Below, piece after piece: positions 26,593 to 35,634 of a stretch of 51,896 nucleotides of DNA. Below the pieces are notes generated by a model. That model was not told the origin of the DNA. It saw only the letters and a list, made by a program, of their open reading frames with translations, and made no database searches. A program made the translations under genes and the position numbers. Position 1 is the stretch's first letter, and the number at the start of each line of letters is the position of its first letter. Source of the stretch: Gammaproteobacteria bacterium (GTDB lineage Bacteria > Pseudomonadota > Gammaproteobacteria > Pseudomonadales > Alcanivoracaceae). The DNA lies in NCBI GenBank assembly GCA_018067045.1, contig JAGPVL010000018.1, positions 1 to 51,896 on the forward strand, read 5' to 3'.

Positions 26593-26968
26593 CGCTCCAT
26601 TTCTTTTTATCTCTACCGGCCCATAGGGGGCCGAACGATATTACCAAGCGCAGGCATAGTATGCCGCCGCGCAACGCATCAACAGCCTAACGCAAATCCA
26701 TTGCCTAGAATCAGCGGCGACTCAAGCCAAAAACCCTCGCCCAAGGTAAACAACCCGTATCTTCAACCAAAAATTTGATCCGATTTGCCCACTTTCCCGC
26801 AAAGGCTCACACATCACTCACAAAACGAGGCCACTCATCGGCAAAAGGAAATCTTTACTTCCACAAAAGTGTGAGCTAGTAGTACTTTTATATGAGCAGT
26901 GGTGCCATATCAATATCAAAGCGGTATGCGAGCAAGGAGAGAACGAATTCTCCACGAGGGAGTAAGAG
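26593..26968. other. Gene-free stretch, 376 bp, between divergent genes
   Basis: Holds promoters for the hydrolase (minus) and the small membrane protein (plus). A short inverted repeat AAAAGT ... ACTTTT lies at 26865-26889, and a GGAGA ... TCTCC pair sits at about 26936-26953 just before the ribosome site of the next gene. No other feature is seen. Confidence 0.4.
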
Positions 26969-27253
26969 ATGGAATTTCTGTGGCTTATCGCCATCATTGT
27001 GATAGCTGTGCTCGGGCTGACCCTGCACACAACGCAACGAGAACGGCACTATCATTTACCCGAAGAAGAAGTCCTTCGCAGCGTCGACGCGATGCATAAG
27101 TATGGTCACGATCAAGAGGCTGTGTACCTATTACTGGAATATTCTAGCTATTATCCCAACAGTGAGCCGTTACGCGAAAAGCTTCGGCAATCCGAAATGC
27201 TTTGTCAGCAAAGCTATCGCCTTCACGGCCACCCCAAAGCGCGGCAAGAATAA
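26969..27253 (+). CDS. Small single-span membrane protein, unknown
   Basis: A 94-aa protein with one N-terminal transmembrane helix (about residues 4-22) and a soluble tail. The tail (EEEVLRSVDAMHKYGHDQEAVYLLLEYSSYYPNSEPLREKL) looks like one helix-turn-helix repeat of the TPR kind, so it may be a docking protein. GGGAG precedes the ATG and a strong terminator follows, supporting a real monocistronic gene. I do not recognise the family. Confidence 0.7.
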   Translation: MEFLWLIAIIVIAVLGLTLHTTQRERHYHLPEEEVLRSVDAMHKYGHDQEAVYLLLEYSSYYPNSEPLREKLRQSEMLCQQSYRLHGHPKARQE

Positions 27254-27332
27254 CCCCTCGGACCATCATCTTCAGCTCTAACCACATCTTGAAATCTGAA
27301 ATAAGTCTTATAGCTCCTATAACGCTTATGTT

Positions 27333-27362
27333 TTGGCGGCCCCGTCACGAAGAGGCCGCCAT
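27333..27362 (+). terminator. Terminator after the small membrane protein gene
   Basis: GGCGGCC and GGCCGCC form a 7-bp GC stem followed by ATTTTTT. It lies about 80 bases past the stop and just before the convergent gene that ends at 27385. Confidence 0.75.
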
Positions 27363-27384
27363 TTTTTACTCGCTCAACAAAACA

Positions 27385-28512
27385 TTAATCGACGGTCGTC
27401 ATTAATGCCGCCAACTCATCTCTGCAAGACGCTTTCGCCGCCAACGCTAAACGCTCATAAAGTGGGGAAGGTAAGCGCTGCAGCTCCTTTTTTAACTCCC
27501 CCTGCAAACCCGCATCTGTTGCCGCACGTAATAACCCCGCCAACCATTCGCCATTGTCGGCCAACACCTCAAAACTACAGGTCAGCGTTTGTTCAGAGGC
27601 ATCTGTCCACAAGTGGGCAAACAAGGGCCACAGATTTTCATTATGAATATCATCCAGCAGAGACTTGAGCATTTCCATGTCATGCAAAAGCGGCAACGCC
27701 AAAACCAAACGCCGATTATCGGCAGACATGTTGGCAACCGTTAGAATAAGCGGCTCCCACAATTTGTGTTCACGACACGTCTCTAAGATAAATGCCATGA
27801 GGTCGTCGCCAAGCGCGACAACCGCATCGCCCATTATGCCCTTCATCTTATCGTTGAGGTGCGTCATCAACACCAGCATTTGCGGCCATAACTTGGCCTT
27901 CGTCGCAGCGGCAAGAATGTCCTGGCGACGTTGACCTGAAAGTTGTTCAAGTAAATCGCTCAAGCTCTCACGCTGCTCGACGAAAATACCCACGCGCAAC
28001 AACGCATCCGCAGAAGGAATCGCATCCATCACAGCATGTAGCGTTTGCGAATCAATGGCTGTGACAAAACGCGCCAAGGTAATGTATTCCTCTTTTCGCG
28101 CCAGCTCTTGCGCGACGGCGACAATCACCGCCTGAGGAATCTTGCCGATAATTTTAGTCGCGCGGTGCGGCTCTAAGTGAACACTGAGTTTTGCAAGAAA
28201 CGCTGCGGACAGTTTGCCTGCCAACTTACCGGCACGATCAGGGTCCATCTCGCCGGCAACACCGGCACCCAACACAGCGCCCAACACGGTTTCGGCCAGT
28301 TTGGCACTCACGCCAACGGGTAAGACGCGGCTTAACTTCGCTAGACGCGCATAATTATCTTGATGGCGACGATACAGTGCATCAGAGAAGTCTTCTCGGA
28401 AAGCGCGCACCAATGAAGAGTGTGTGGTGCTCAAATACGCCAAACTACCCTCACTCGCGCCAAGCAATCGCTCCAGCTTGATGCGCTCTGCATCTATATC
28501 AAAATCGTGCAT
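27385..28512 (-). CDS. Uncharacterised helical-repeat protein
   Basis: A 375-aa soluble, almost all-helical protein with no signal peptide. Several degenerate repeats of about 30-40 residues of the form L-x-R-x(2)-K-(I/L)-x(2)-(I/L)-P are visible, for example AKLSRVLPVGVSAKLAETVL, TKIIGKIPQAVIVAVAQ, and HAVMDAIPSADALLRVGIF. This superficially recalls MgtE intracellular or HEAT-like helical hairpins. A scaffold or binding role is likelier than catalysis. GGAG stands before the ATG. The 74-aa gene 104 bp upstream is on the same strand and shares the ALPEADR/IPSADA style, so the two may act together. Confidence 0.7.
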   Translation of the reverse strand: MHDFDIDAERIKLERLLGASEGSLAYLSTTHSSLVRAFREDFSDALYRRHQDNYARLAKLSRVLPVGVSAKLAETVLGAVLGAGVAGEMDPDRAGKLAGKLSAAFLAKLSVHLEPHRATKIIGKIPQAVIVAVAQELARKEEYITLARFVTAIDSQTLHAVMDAIPSADALLRVGIFVEQRESLSDLLEQLSGQRRQDILAAATKAKLWPQMLVLMTHLNDKMKGIMGDAVVALGDDLMAFILETCREHKLWEPLILTVANMSADNRRLVLALPLLHDMEMLKSLLDDIHNENLWPLFAHLWTDASEQTLTCSFEVLADNGEWLAGLLRAATDAGLQGELKKELQRLPSPLYERLALAAKASCRDELAALMTTVD

Positions 28513-28616
28513 GTGTTACTCCACTTCTTAATCTGACAGCGCCGCTGGAAAGATATGCGCGCGCTCAATGCTTTCGTTCAGGACGTTCATTCCATCCGTT
28601 TATTCAATTCTGATAT

Positions 28617-28841
28617 TTAATGAAACAGCATTTTCTTTACTGTGCCGCGCAAGGGCAGGGGAACAACCGTTAAAGCATTATTAACCGCGCCATTTATGCG
28701 CGTATCTTTACTTTCCACCACACTCAGTAACGTTGCCAAGAACATATCTCGGTCTGCTTCAGGCAATGCGTTCAGCATCTCTATGCTCTTTTCTGTTAAT
28801 GCTACGTCGGCTATCAGGCGTGCTAACTTTGCATCTGCCAT
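28617..28841 (-). CDS. Small uncharacterised protein upstream of the helical-repeat gene
   Basis: A 74-aa soluble helical protein (MADAKLARLIADVALTEKSI..., MLNALPEADRDMFLATLLSVVES) with a basic C-terminus (RGTVKKMLFH). AGGAG about 10 bases before the ATG supports expression. It precedes the 375-aa gene on the same strand and is probably co-transcribed. The LPEADR hairpin resembles one repeat unit of the larger protein. No family is recognised. Confidence 0.65.
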   Translation of the reverse strand: MADAKLARLIADVALTEKSIEMLNALPEADRDMFLATLLSVVESKDTRINGAVNNALTVVPLPLRGTVKKMLFH

Positions 28842-29009
28842 TTATGCAATCTCCTCGTTTATCTGGACTGGATTATCCTGTAGATCCGGAAAAATATACA
28901 AACAGTAACGCCATAGTTACCCGACCGCAGGGACAACTGCGGACAGCTAAAATAAAGAAAGGTTAGAACTCTTGAAAATAGAAAGGTCGAAGAAACTTGA
29001 ACGGATAAT

Positions 29010-29051
29010 GGGTAGAGCAATGGCTGCGCCTTCCAGCCACTGCATCTACCC
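29010..29051. terminator. Hairpin after the acyl-CoA dehydrogenase gene
   Basis: GGGTAGA/TCTACCC outer arms and TGGCTG/CAGCCA inner arms form a long imperfect stem, starting 22 bases past the stop on the minus strand. No T-run follows. It may terminate or protect the transcript end. Confidence 0.5.
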
Positions 29052-29073
29052 AATTAAGTCTATACCGCGCGTG

Positions 29074-30228
29074 TTATCTGCCAACAATTGAGCGAGCAAT
29101 GATCTCTTTCATAATTTCGCTGGTGCCACCATAAATACGCTGAATACGCGCATCGGCATAATCTCTGGCAATAGGGTATTCAAGCATATAGCCATAACCA
29201 CCGAACAACTGTAGGCACTCGTCCGCCACTTTGCCTTGCAGTTCCGAACACGTCAGCTTGGCCGTTGACGCGGCCACTGCGGTTAACTCACCGCGATCGT
29301 ACTGCGCCGAGCATTTCTCGACATAGGCCTTGTTTACTTCAATCTGCGCTTTTAATTCCGCAAGTTTAAAACGGGTATTTTGGAACTGCGCGACACTAAC
29401 GCCAAATGCTTTTCGCTCAAGAACGTATTCAATCGTGCGCTCCAACATCCCTTCACACGCGGCGACAGAACCCAGCGCTAAAATTAGGCGCTCACGTGGA
29501 AGTTCATTCATTAAACTGGCAAAGCCGCGGCCTTCGCCGCCGAGAATTTGATCCGCGCCAACACGGACATTTTCAAAGAAAAGCTCTGACGTATCGGCAG
29601 CATGCTGACCTAGCTTTTCAAGATTACGACCACGTGCGAAACCCGGCAGCGACGTATCCACCGTCACTAAACTCATACCGCGAGAGCCTGCTGCAGGATC
29701 GGTTTTACACGCCAGCACAATCACGTCGCAATGCTGGCCATTAGTGATAAAGGTTTTCTGCCCATTAATCACCAAGCTATCGCCATCTTTTTCCGCACGG
29801 GTTTTCATACTTTGCAAATCAGAACCTGCGCCAGGCTCTGTCATACCAATCGCGCCGACCGCTTCACCGGTTACCATTTTTGGCAGCCAAGTATGCTTTT
29901 GCTCTTCTGTGCCAAGATGCAAAATATACGGGGCGACAATGTCAGAGTGCACCGAAATATTGGATGCCAAACCGCCAAAGCCTAAACGTGATGCCTCTTC
30001 AACGACTATCGCGGAAAGGCCAAAATTCGCACCGAAGCCACCGTATTCCTCTGGCACATCAACGCACAACAAACCGTTCTCACCAAGCGTATTCCAAATC
30101 GCGCGGGGGGTAATTTCATCTTTTTCCCACTGGGCATAATGGGGCGCAACTTCGTTTTCAAAAAACTTACGCACATTGTCGCGAAATAGATCTATTTCAG
30201 CTTGGTCAAGTTGTACAGCCTGGGTCAT
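29074..30228 (-). CDS. Acyl-CoA dehydrogenase, LCAD-like
   Basis: A 384-aa FAD flavoprotein catalysing the first step of beta-oxidation. IGMTEPGAGSD is the flavin/substrate signature. The usual catalytic glutamate site near the C-terminus reads YGGTSEIMKE, with Gly in its place. The glutamate is instead in ACEGMLE (about residue 259), the position used by long-chain acyl-CoA dehydrogenases, and the flanking text matches that group closely. ATG 30228 is chosen because GGAGACC is correctly placed; a TTG at 30240 is upstream but unlikely. It probably acts on long or branched acyl-CoA. Confidence 0.9.
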   Translation of the reverse strand: MTQAVQLDQAEIDLFRDNVRKFFENEVAPHYAQWEKDEITPRAIWNTLGENGLLCVDVPEEYGGFGANFGLSAIVVEEASRLGFGGLASNISVHSDIVAPYILHLGTEEQKHTWLPKMVTGEAVGAIGMTEPGAGSDLQSMKTRAEKDGDSLVINGQKTFITNGQHCDVIVLACKTDPAAGSRGMSLVTVDTSLPGFARGRNLEKLGQHAADTSELFFENVRVGADQILGGEGRGFASLMNELPRERLILALGSVAACEGMLERTIEYVLERKAFGVSVAQFQNTRFKLAELKAQIEVNKAYVEKCSAQYDRGELTAVAASTAKLTCSELQGKVADECLQLFGGYGYMLEYPIARDYADARIQRIYGGTSEIMKEIIARSIVGR

Positions 30229-30448
30229 GTTGGTCTCCAAAATTTCGATAATGCCAATTTCTAAAATGCCGATAACGGCAACTAAATTATTATCTTACCG
30301 GCGTCTATACACGACATCGATTACACCACACCGGAAAACATGTGACGCTATTATATACGCGTTTGAACAATACTGGGACGACAGGTCACTTTCGCGCGCG
30401 AACAACCCCAATTTCACACGACACTCGAGACATTCCTCTTTAGTCGTG

Positions 30449-31330
30449 TTACGCGACGCACTCCTCCGAGCGGGCATCTTCAAGCAAGCATTTCTCGACT
30501 TCCGCTTGCACTGTCGGGCTATACAACAAACTAATGTGGCCTAGACGCGGGACATGAATATTACGTGCATTGCCACCAAGTACCGCCGCACTCACTGGCA
30601 AAATAAAGTCGTCCATATTTGAATAAATGGAGTAAAACGTCGCGCCACCAGGAGTGTGGTCTTCGGCATTGAGCTCTTGAATAAACGGGCTGTTATAACG
30701 CAACTGTGCCGCCGCACCGCGCGCCATAAATAGGTTTGCAAGACGTGTGCCCTGATGGGGCGAACCTAAGGTAATCACCTTGTCCACTTTACCCGCTAAA
30801 CCAAGATGCAGTAGCGCGTAACGCGTTAACGGTCCGCCCATAGAGTGGCACACCAAATGGGCCTTTTCTGCGCCCGTCGCCGCAAGAATTCGGTCAACGT
30901 GATCAACCACCTGTTGTGCGAGTTTGCGCGCATTGATGGTTGGCGGGGTATAGCTTACTGCGTAGACATTGTGCCAGCCGCGGTTTTTTAAGCGTCGCTG
31001 CATCCACAAGAAATTGGCGCTAGCGCCACCGTAACCATGTACCAAGATGACCGGCGTCTCACCCTGCTTGCGAGTAAAAACAGGTGAGGCATCGTGCACT
31101 AAACGTAACGGGTAGCTAATGATTAGCAACGCCAGCGCCAACCACTCCAAGATCATCCCGGTCGCTTTATCAACAAAAGACAACTCAACTGGTTCGTTCG
31201 GTAACTGCGCGGCTTCGGGAAAGTTACGGGCCTCGTAATACCAGCACGCATAAAAGCAGAATGTCACCGCTGCAGACGCAACAAGCACCGCGACGATGGC
31301 AAATGTGAGGATTAAAATTAGGGTCGTCAT
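30449..31330 (-). CDS. Membrane-anchored lipase-like alpha/beta hydrolase
   Basis: A 293-aa protein with an N-terminal transmembrane helix (about 3-27) and a second hydrophobic segment near 57-75. The lipase oxyanion region VHGYGG, nucleophile CHSMGGP, and a late histidine in RLGHISLLYSP fit bacterial triacylglycerol-lipase/PGAP1-type hydrolases. The acid is probably in the NMDDFILP segment. AGGAG precedes the start. It is divergent from the HMG-CoA lyase gene and could release fatty acids for the neighbouring beta-oxidation enzymes. Confidence 0.83.
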   Translation of the reverse strand: MTTLILILTFAIVAVLVASAAVTFCFYACWYYEARNFPEAAQLPNEPVELSFVDKATGMILEWLALALLIISYPLRLVHDASPVFTRKQGETPVILVHGYGGASANFLWMQRRLKNRGWHNVYAVSYTPPTINARKLAQQVVDHVDRILAATGAEKAHLVCHSMGGPLTRYALLHLGLAGKVDKVITLGSPHQGTRLANLFMARGAAAQLRYNSPFIQELNAEDHTPGGATFYSIYSNMDDFILPVSAAVLGGNARNIHVPRLGHISLLYSPTVQAEVEKCLLEDARSEECVA

Positions 31331-31526
31331 GAATACTCCTGCTCAATGACCACGCGACGAGACACATTCACGCATATTTTGTCTATCTTTACACTGACCA
31401 ATGGTTCAATGGAATGGAAGAATACGCCAATTTGCCACCATAGCTGCTCAAGGTAGGCTGCGGCACCCGCCGATGGCACACTAACGCAAACCAGCACACG
31501 CACAACGAAGCGAAAGGAGTTACTCG

Positions 31527-32516
31527 GTGAGGGAGTCGGTCATCATCAACGAAGTCGGGCTACGAGATGGGCTGCAAAATCAGCCTGTTCAGGTATCGAC
31601 GGCAGACAAAGCTCGGCTGGCTCAATCGTTAGTCGACGCGGGTGTTCGCCACTTTGAGCCGGTCAGCTTTGCCCACCCCAACGCCGTACCGCAAATGGCC
31701 GATGCCGCGCAGCTGGCCCTGCAACTACCCGGCACCGCAGCCACCGACAGCCTTTTTTACACCGCGATGGTGCCAAACCTAAAAGGCTACCTGCGTGCCA
31801 AAGCCTGCGGCTTTAAGCGTGTGGCGTTACTGCTCTCTACCACCGACAGCTTCAATCAGCGCAACCTGAATATGTCCCGCGATAATGCCCTGCAAAGCTG
31901 TCGCGACATTATTGCGCAAGCGCGCCAAGACGGCATTGCGACACGCGCTTATGTCGCTGGAGCGCTGGCCTGTCCTTACGACGGGCACATCGCTCCGACA
32001 CAAACCATTACCTTGGCAGAACAATTATTTCTAGCAGGGGCAGATGAAGTCGGCATTGCTGACACCATTGGCGGCGGACACCCGCAACAGCTACAGCAGG
32101 TATTAGAGCCGTTAATTCGTCAGCATGGCAGCGACCCCTTGATTGTTCACCTGCATGACACCCGTGGACTGGCCTTGGCAATGGCCTGGGCCGCATGCGA
32201 TCTCGGCATTCGCCGTTTCGATGCAGCCATTGCCGGCCTTGGCGGCTGCCCATTTGCGCCGGGCGCTACGGGTAACGTTGCCACCGAAGATCTGGTGTAT
32301 TTGCTTGAGCGCAGCGGCTTAAGTACCGGCATATCGCTAGAGAAGCTACGCCACAGCGCTGCGCTCGCTAATCAACTAACGCAAGCGCCGAGCGGCCGTG
32401 GAGAAATGGCTTCGAGATCGGAGGAGGGCAGCCCCGAGAATCAGTCAAAGATCATGCAGTGGGCGCAATCGCAACAGCAGCGGGGAAAGATAGTTAATCT
32501 TGATATGATCGAATAG
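31527..32516 (+). CDS. Hydroxymethylglutaryl-CoA lyase family protein
   Basis: A 329-aa TIM-barrel lyase that splits HMG-CoA into acetyl-CoA and acetoacetate, the last step of leucine degradation. The N-terminal NEVGLRDGLQNQ holds the metal and catalytic residues. HLHDTRGLA gives metal-binding histidines, and AGLGGCPFAPGATGNVATEDL contains the conserved catalytic-loop cysteine. The start is a GTG at 31527, supported by AGGAG eight bases before. The other leucine-pathway genes (liu-type) are not adjacent, so another 3-hydroxyacyl-CoA is possible. Confidence 0.86.
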   Translation: MRESVIINEVGLRDGLQNQPVQVSTADKARLAQSLVDAGVRHFEPVSFAHPNAVPQMADAAQLALQLPGTAATDSLFYTAMVPNLKGYLRAKACGFKRVALLLSTTDSFNQRNLNMSRDNALQSCRDIIAQARQDGIATRAYVAGALACPYDGHIAPTQTITLAEQLFLAGADEVGIADTIGGGHPQQLQQVLEPLIRQHGSDPLIVHLHDTRGLALAMAWAACDLGIRRFDAAIAGLGGCPFAPGATGNVATEDLVYLLERSGLSTGISLEKLRHSAALANQLTQAPSGRGEMASRSEEGSPENQSKIMQWAQSQQQRGKIVNLDMIE

Positions 32517-32555
32517 CACGTAGTGTCATTTTTTAAGACGCTCTTTGCGAAACGC

Positions 32556-33107
32556 CTACTTTCGGCGCTGTTGAATTTGCCGTTCAACCTCATGAAGCTC
32601 TTTTTTCAAAGTTAACCGAGCATTTCCGCTAACGGCTCGACGCAAATCACGGCGCAGACCTTCCGCACGCATCGTAAGTTTACGCAATCCAACCCGCTGT
32701 CCAAATGTTTCCGTCCGTTGTTGTTTGTCAAGCTTTTTGCGCGGCTTAGATTTCTGTACAGGCAAATCACGAACGGTCTTGGCTTGTTGACGCAACGCCT
32801 GTGCAGAGCCACCTTCGATAACACTCATCTCTCCGAGCGGAATAATGCGCTGATTATTTTCGCATCCGGAATTACTGAATACCGGCTCGCCGTTATCGCC
32901 GTCGCATTGATAGATTGATACGGCGCCGGCCTTGCCGGCTGATACGCTGAGGGTAAAAATTAGCGCCGCGCCTAAAATCACGCTTTTAGCAACAAACGCA
33001 GCGAAACGCTCTAATAGTATTTTGCTCAGTGCTGCGGGATTCGTCGTCACGAAGCTGTTGTCTAAATGAATGTCGCTCGGAATGAGCAATCCGCTAACGG
33101 TACGCAT
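32556..33107 (-). CDS. DUF4124-like exported protein
   Basis: A 183-aa protein with a hydrophobic export segment at about residues 40-62 and then a small cysteine-pair motif (IYQCDGDNGEPVFSNSGC) typical of DUF4124. The C-terminal half is a Lys/Arg/Gln-rich helix (likely coiled coil). The ATG at 33107 has GGGGAAG close upstream, although this leaves an unusually long ~38-residue tail before the hydrophobic segment. Function unknown. Confidence 0.72.
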   Translation of the reverse strand: MRTVSGLLIPSDIHLDNSFVTTNPAALSKILLERFAAFVAKSVILGAALIFTLSVSAGKAGAVSIYQCDGDNGEPVFSNSGCENNQRIIPLGEMSVIEGGSAQALRQQAKTVRDLPVQKSKPRKKLDKQQRTETFGQRVGLRKLTMRAEGLRRDLRRAVSGNARLTLKKELHEVERQIQQRRK

Positions 33108-33202
33108 AAATCTTCCCCTATATGAGAAAGATCAGTTTAATAAGACAGGGAACGGTCGCTCGCACGTTTACAGCGTGCGGCGCCGTGAGAAGAGAAGGAT
33201 AA

Positions 33203-33574
33203 CTAAGGTGCGCTCGGCGCTCGCACCATTGTCAGTCGAGCCACCATAACGCCAGCAAACGCTCCGCCCGCATTCGCGAGCATATCCAGCCACTCGGGGT
33301 GGCGCGTTGTCGTAAACAAGGCCTGACCAATTTCGGCGGCGCCACCACAAAATAGCGCGATGATCCATACCGCGATAGCAGCCATGCCCGGCCAACCTCG
33401 GGATAGCAAAAAGGCAATCGTCGCATAAGCAATAAAGTGGCTCACCTTATCCGCGTGTTGAAAGCGGAACGGCGTTCCCATAGATGGCCACAAACTCACT
33501 GCCCAGACCGAAGCAATGCAGATAATCGCCAATATGCGCCAATAGGTCGCGCTAATACGTAATAGAAAACTCAC
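33203..33574 (-). CDS. VanZ-like family membrane protein
   Basis: A 123-aa membrane protein with about four helices. HADKVSHFIAYATIAFLLSR and GGAAEIGQALFTTTRHPEWLDMLANAGGAFAG match the VanZ-like family layout (DK-HF, then E-Q, then R-DxxAN). The start is GTG at 33574 with a weak ribosome site. Role in most bacteria is unknown. Confidence 0.82.
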   Translation of the reverse strand: MSFLLRISATYWRILAIICIASVWAVSLWPSMGTPFRFQHADKVSHFIAYATIAFLLSRGWPGMAAIAVWIIALFCGGAAEIGQALFTTTRHPEWLDMLANAGGAFAGVMVARLTMVRAPSAP

Positions 33575-33701
33575 AACAGTTGGCCACTCACTTTATCGGC
33601 TGATCAACCGGATCATCATTGTTCCGATCAAGTGTATACGGGGAGCATGTACATCGCCCGCACAATCTTAGAAAGCTCGACGGTGAAAAGTTCCACCACG
33701 A

Positions 33702-35579
33702 TTAGCGCTTATCGCCCCGCAACGCCAATACCTTATTGCGCATCGCCTCTACGTTGACCTGCTCTGGTGCAACCCTTTCCGCGGCCACCAATTCAATACG
33801 CGACCAAAACCGGCGTGGCATTTTACTCAGTGCTGGGCCACCGCGATGGCTAAATACACTTCCCCACAAACCGCGCAAGGCCATCGGAACAACCGGAACA
33901 GGGTTTCGCGCAATGATTTTTTCAAGCCCGTTTTTGAACTCGGCAACTTCACCATCGGTGGTCAGCTTGCCTTCTGGAAAAATACAAACGACTTCACCTG
34001 CATCAAGTTCCTCTTGAATACGAACGAAGGCGCGCTCATAAATATCCGGATTGCGGCTCTTGGAGTCAATCGGAATTGTTTTACCGGTACGAAAGATGTA
34101 ATTCAGCACAGGCATATCGTAGATCGGCTTAAACATAACAAACCGCACAGGTCGACGAATAGCGCCAGCCATAATCAACGCATCAACATAACTAACGTGA
34201 TTACAGACCAAAACACAGGGGCCTTCATCTGGAATATAATCAAGCCCGTCATTTTTCACTCGATAAATCGTATGTGTCAGCATCCAGATCAACAAACGAA
34301 TCAGGAACTCTGGCACCACCGTATAGATATAAACCGCAACAAGAATATTTGCCAACGCTAACACCAGGAAGAACTGCGGTATCGTTAACTCAAGCACGCC
34401 CACCAATACAATCCCGCAAGCCGCAGACAACACCATTAACAATGCGTTAAGGATATTATTGGCCGCAATGATCCTTGATAGCTCCCGTGGATCAGAGCGA
34501 TGCTGCACAAACGAAAAAAGCGGGACAATATAAAAGCCGCCGAAAACACCAACGCCCGTTAGATCGGCAACAATGCGCCAACCGCCGGGACTGAGCAAAA
34601 ATTCTTGAATGCCAACATTCGTGGCCTCGCTTAAACCCTGATATGAAAAGAACAGATCAATACCGAACAAACTCAAGCCAATAGAACCTAACGGCACTAG
34701 CCCTAGTTCCACCCGCCGACCGGACAACTTCTCACATAAGAAGGAACCCAAACCAATACCAATCGAAAAGGTTGCCAAGAGAAAAGCGTAGAGGCCGTCG
34801 GTGCCATGTAGATAATCGTCTACGTACACTTTCAGCTGAGTCGTATAGGCTGCACCAAGAAACCAGAACCATGATATTCCCAACACACTGATCCAAACGG
34901 AATGGACCTTGCGAGCTTGGCCGATAATACGCCACGTTTCCCGAAATAAATTCCAATCAATTTTTAACTTCGGCTCCGCCGGCGCCGCCGCAGGAATCAA
35001 CCGTGCCGCGTAATAACCCATAATGGCCACAACAATAACCGCCATGGGTGCAATCCATTCACTGAGCCCCTCCATTTTCAAAATAACGCCAGATACCGAC
35101 CCCAACAAAATCGCCAAGAACGTGCCCATTTCTACCAAGGCATTACCGGACACTAACTCTCGATCATTAAGATGCTGGGGAATAATGGAATATTTAATCG
35201 GGCCAAAGAATGTCGACTGCAAACCCATACAAAATAGGACCGCCAATAAAAAGTACACCGCGTCATAATAAAAACCCACTGCACCCGCGAACATGATGAC
35301 GATCTCGGCAAGTTTTATGCGGCGCAATAACATAGACTTCTCATACTTATCCGCGATCTGTCCCGATAGCGCAGAGATCAAGAAGAAGGGCAGGATAAAT
35401 AACGCTAAGCCGACGTTATTCAAGGTATTCGCGCTCACCCCCGCCACCGCGCCGGAGGCAATAAGCAGAATCAATGCCTGCCGGAATACATTGTCGTTAT
35501 ACGCGCCCAGAAACTGGGTAAAGAAAAACGGCGCAAAGCGACGCGAAGTCATCAATTCCGTTAACGAAGCCTTCTTCAT
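33702..35579 (-). CDS. MFS transporter fused to PlsC-type acyltransferase (lysophospholipid import/acylation)
   Basis: A 625-aa fusion. Residues ~1-410 are a 12-helix major-facilitator transporter of the LplT type. From ~430 to the end is a glycerophospholipid acyltransferase with NHVSYVD (HX4D catalytic motif) and FPEGKLT (acceptor motif). LplT flips lysophospholipid inward and the acyltransferase restores the second acyl chain. The C-terminal acyl-ACP synthetase domain of E. coli Aas is absent, so acyl groups would come from acyl-ACP or acyl-CoA directly. AAGGA supports the start. A TetR gene lies 55 bases upstream on the same strand. Confidence 0.9.
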   Translation of the reverse strand: MKKASLTELMTSRRFAPFFFTQFLGAYNDNVFRQALILLIASGAVAGVSANTLNNVGLALFILPFFLISALSGQIADKYEKSMLLRRIKLAEIVIMFAGAVGFYYDAVYFLLAVLFCMGLQSTFFGPIKYSIIPQHLNDRELVSGNALVEMGTFLAILLGSVSGVILKMEGLSEWIAPMAVIVVAIMGYYAARLIPAAAPAEPKLKIDWNLFRETWRIIGQARKVHSVWISVLGISWFWFLGAAYTTQLKVYVDDYLHGTDGLYAFLLATFSIGIGLGSFLCEKLSGRRVELGLVPLGSIGLSLFGIDLFFSYQGLSEATNVGIQEFLLSPGGWRIVADLTGVGVFGGFYIVPLFSFVQHRSDPRELSRIIAANNILNALLMVLSAACGIVLVGVLELTIPQFFLVLALANILVAVYIYTVVPEFLIRLLIWMLTHTIYRVKNDGLDYIPDEGPCVLVCNHVSYVDALIMAGAIRRPVRFVMFKPIYDMPVLNYIFRTGKTIPIDSKSRNPDIYERAFVRIQEELDAGEVVCIFPEGKLTTDGEVAEFKNGLEKIIARNPVPVVPMALRGLWGSVFSHRGGPALSKMPRRFWSRIELVAAERVAPEQVNVEAMRNKVLALRGDKR

Positions 35580-35634
35580 GGGTATTCCTTACTTTTTCAT
35601 TTTTACGTCGCTTTAATAAAACAAAGCGCTAGGT

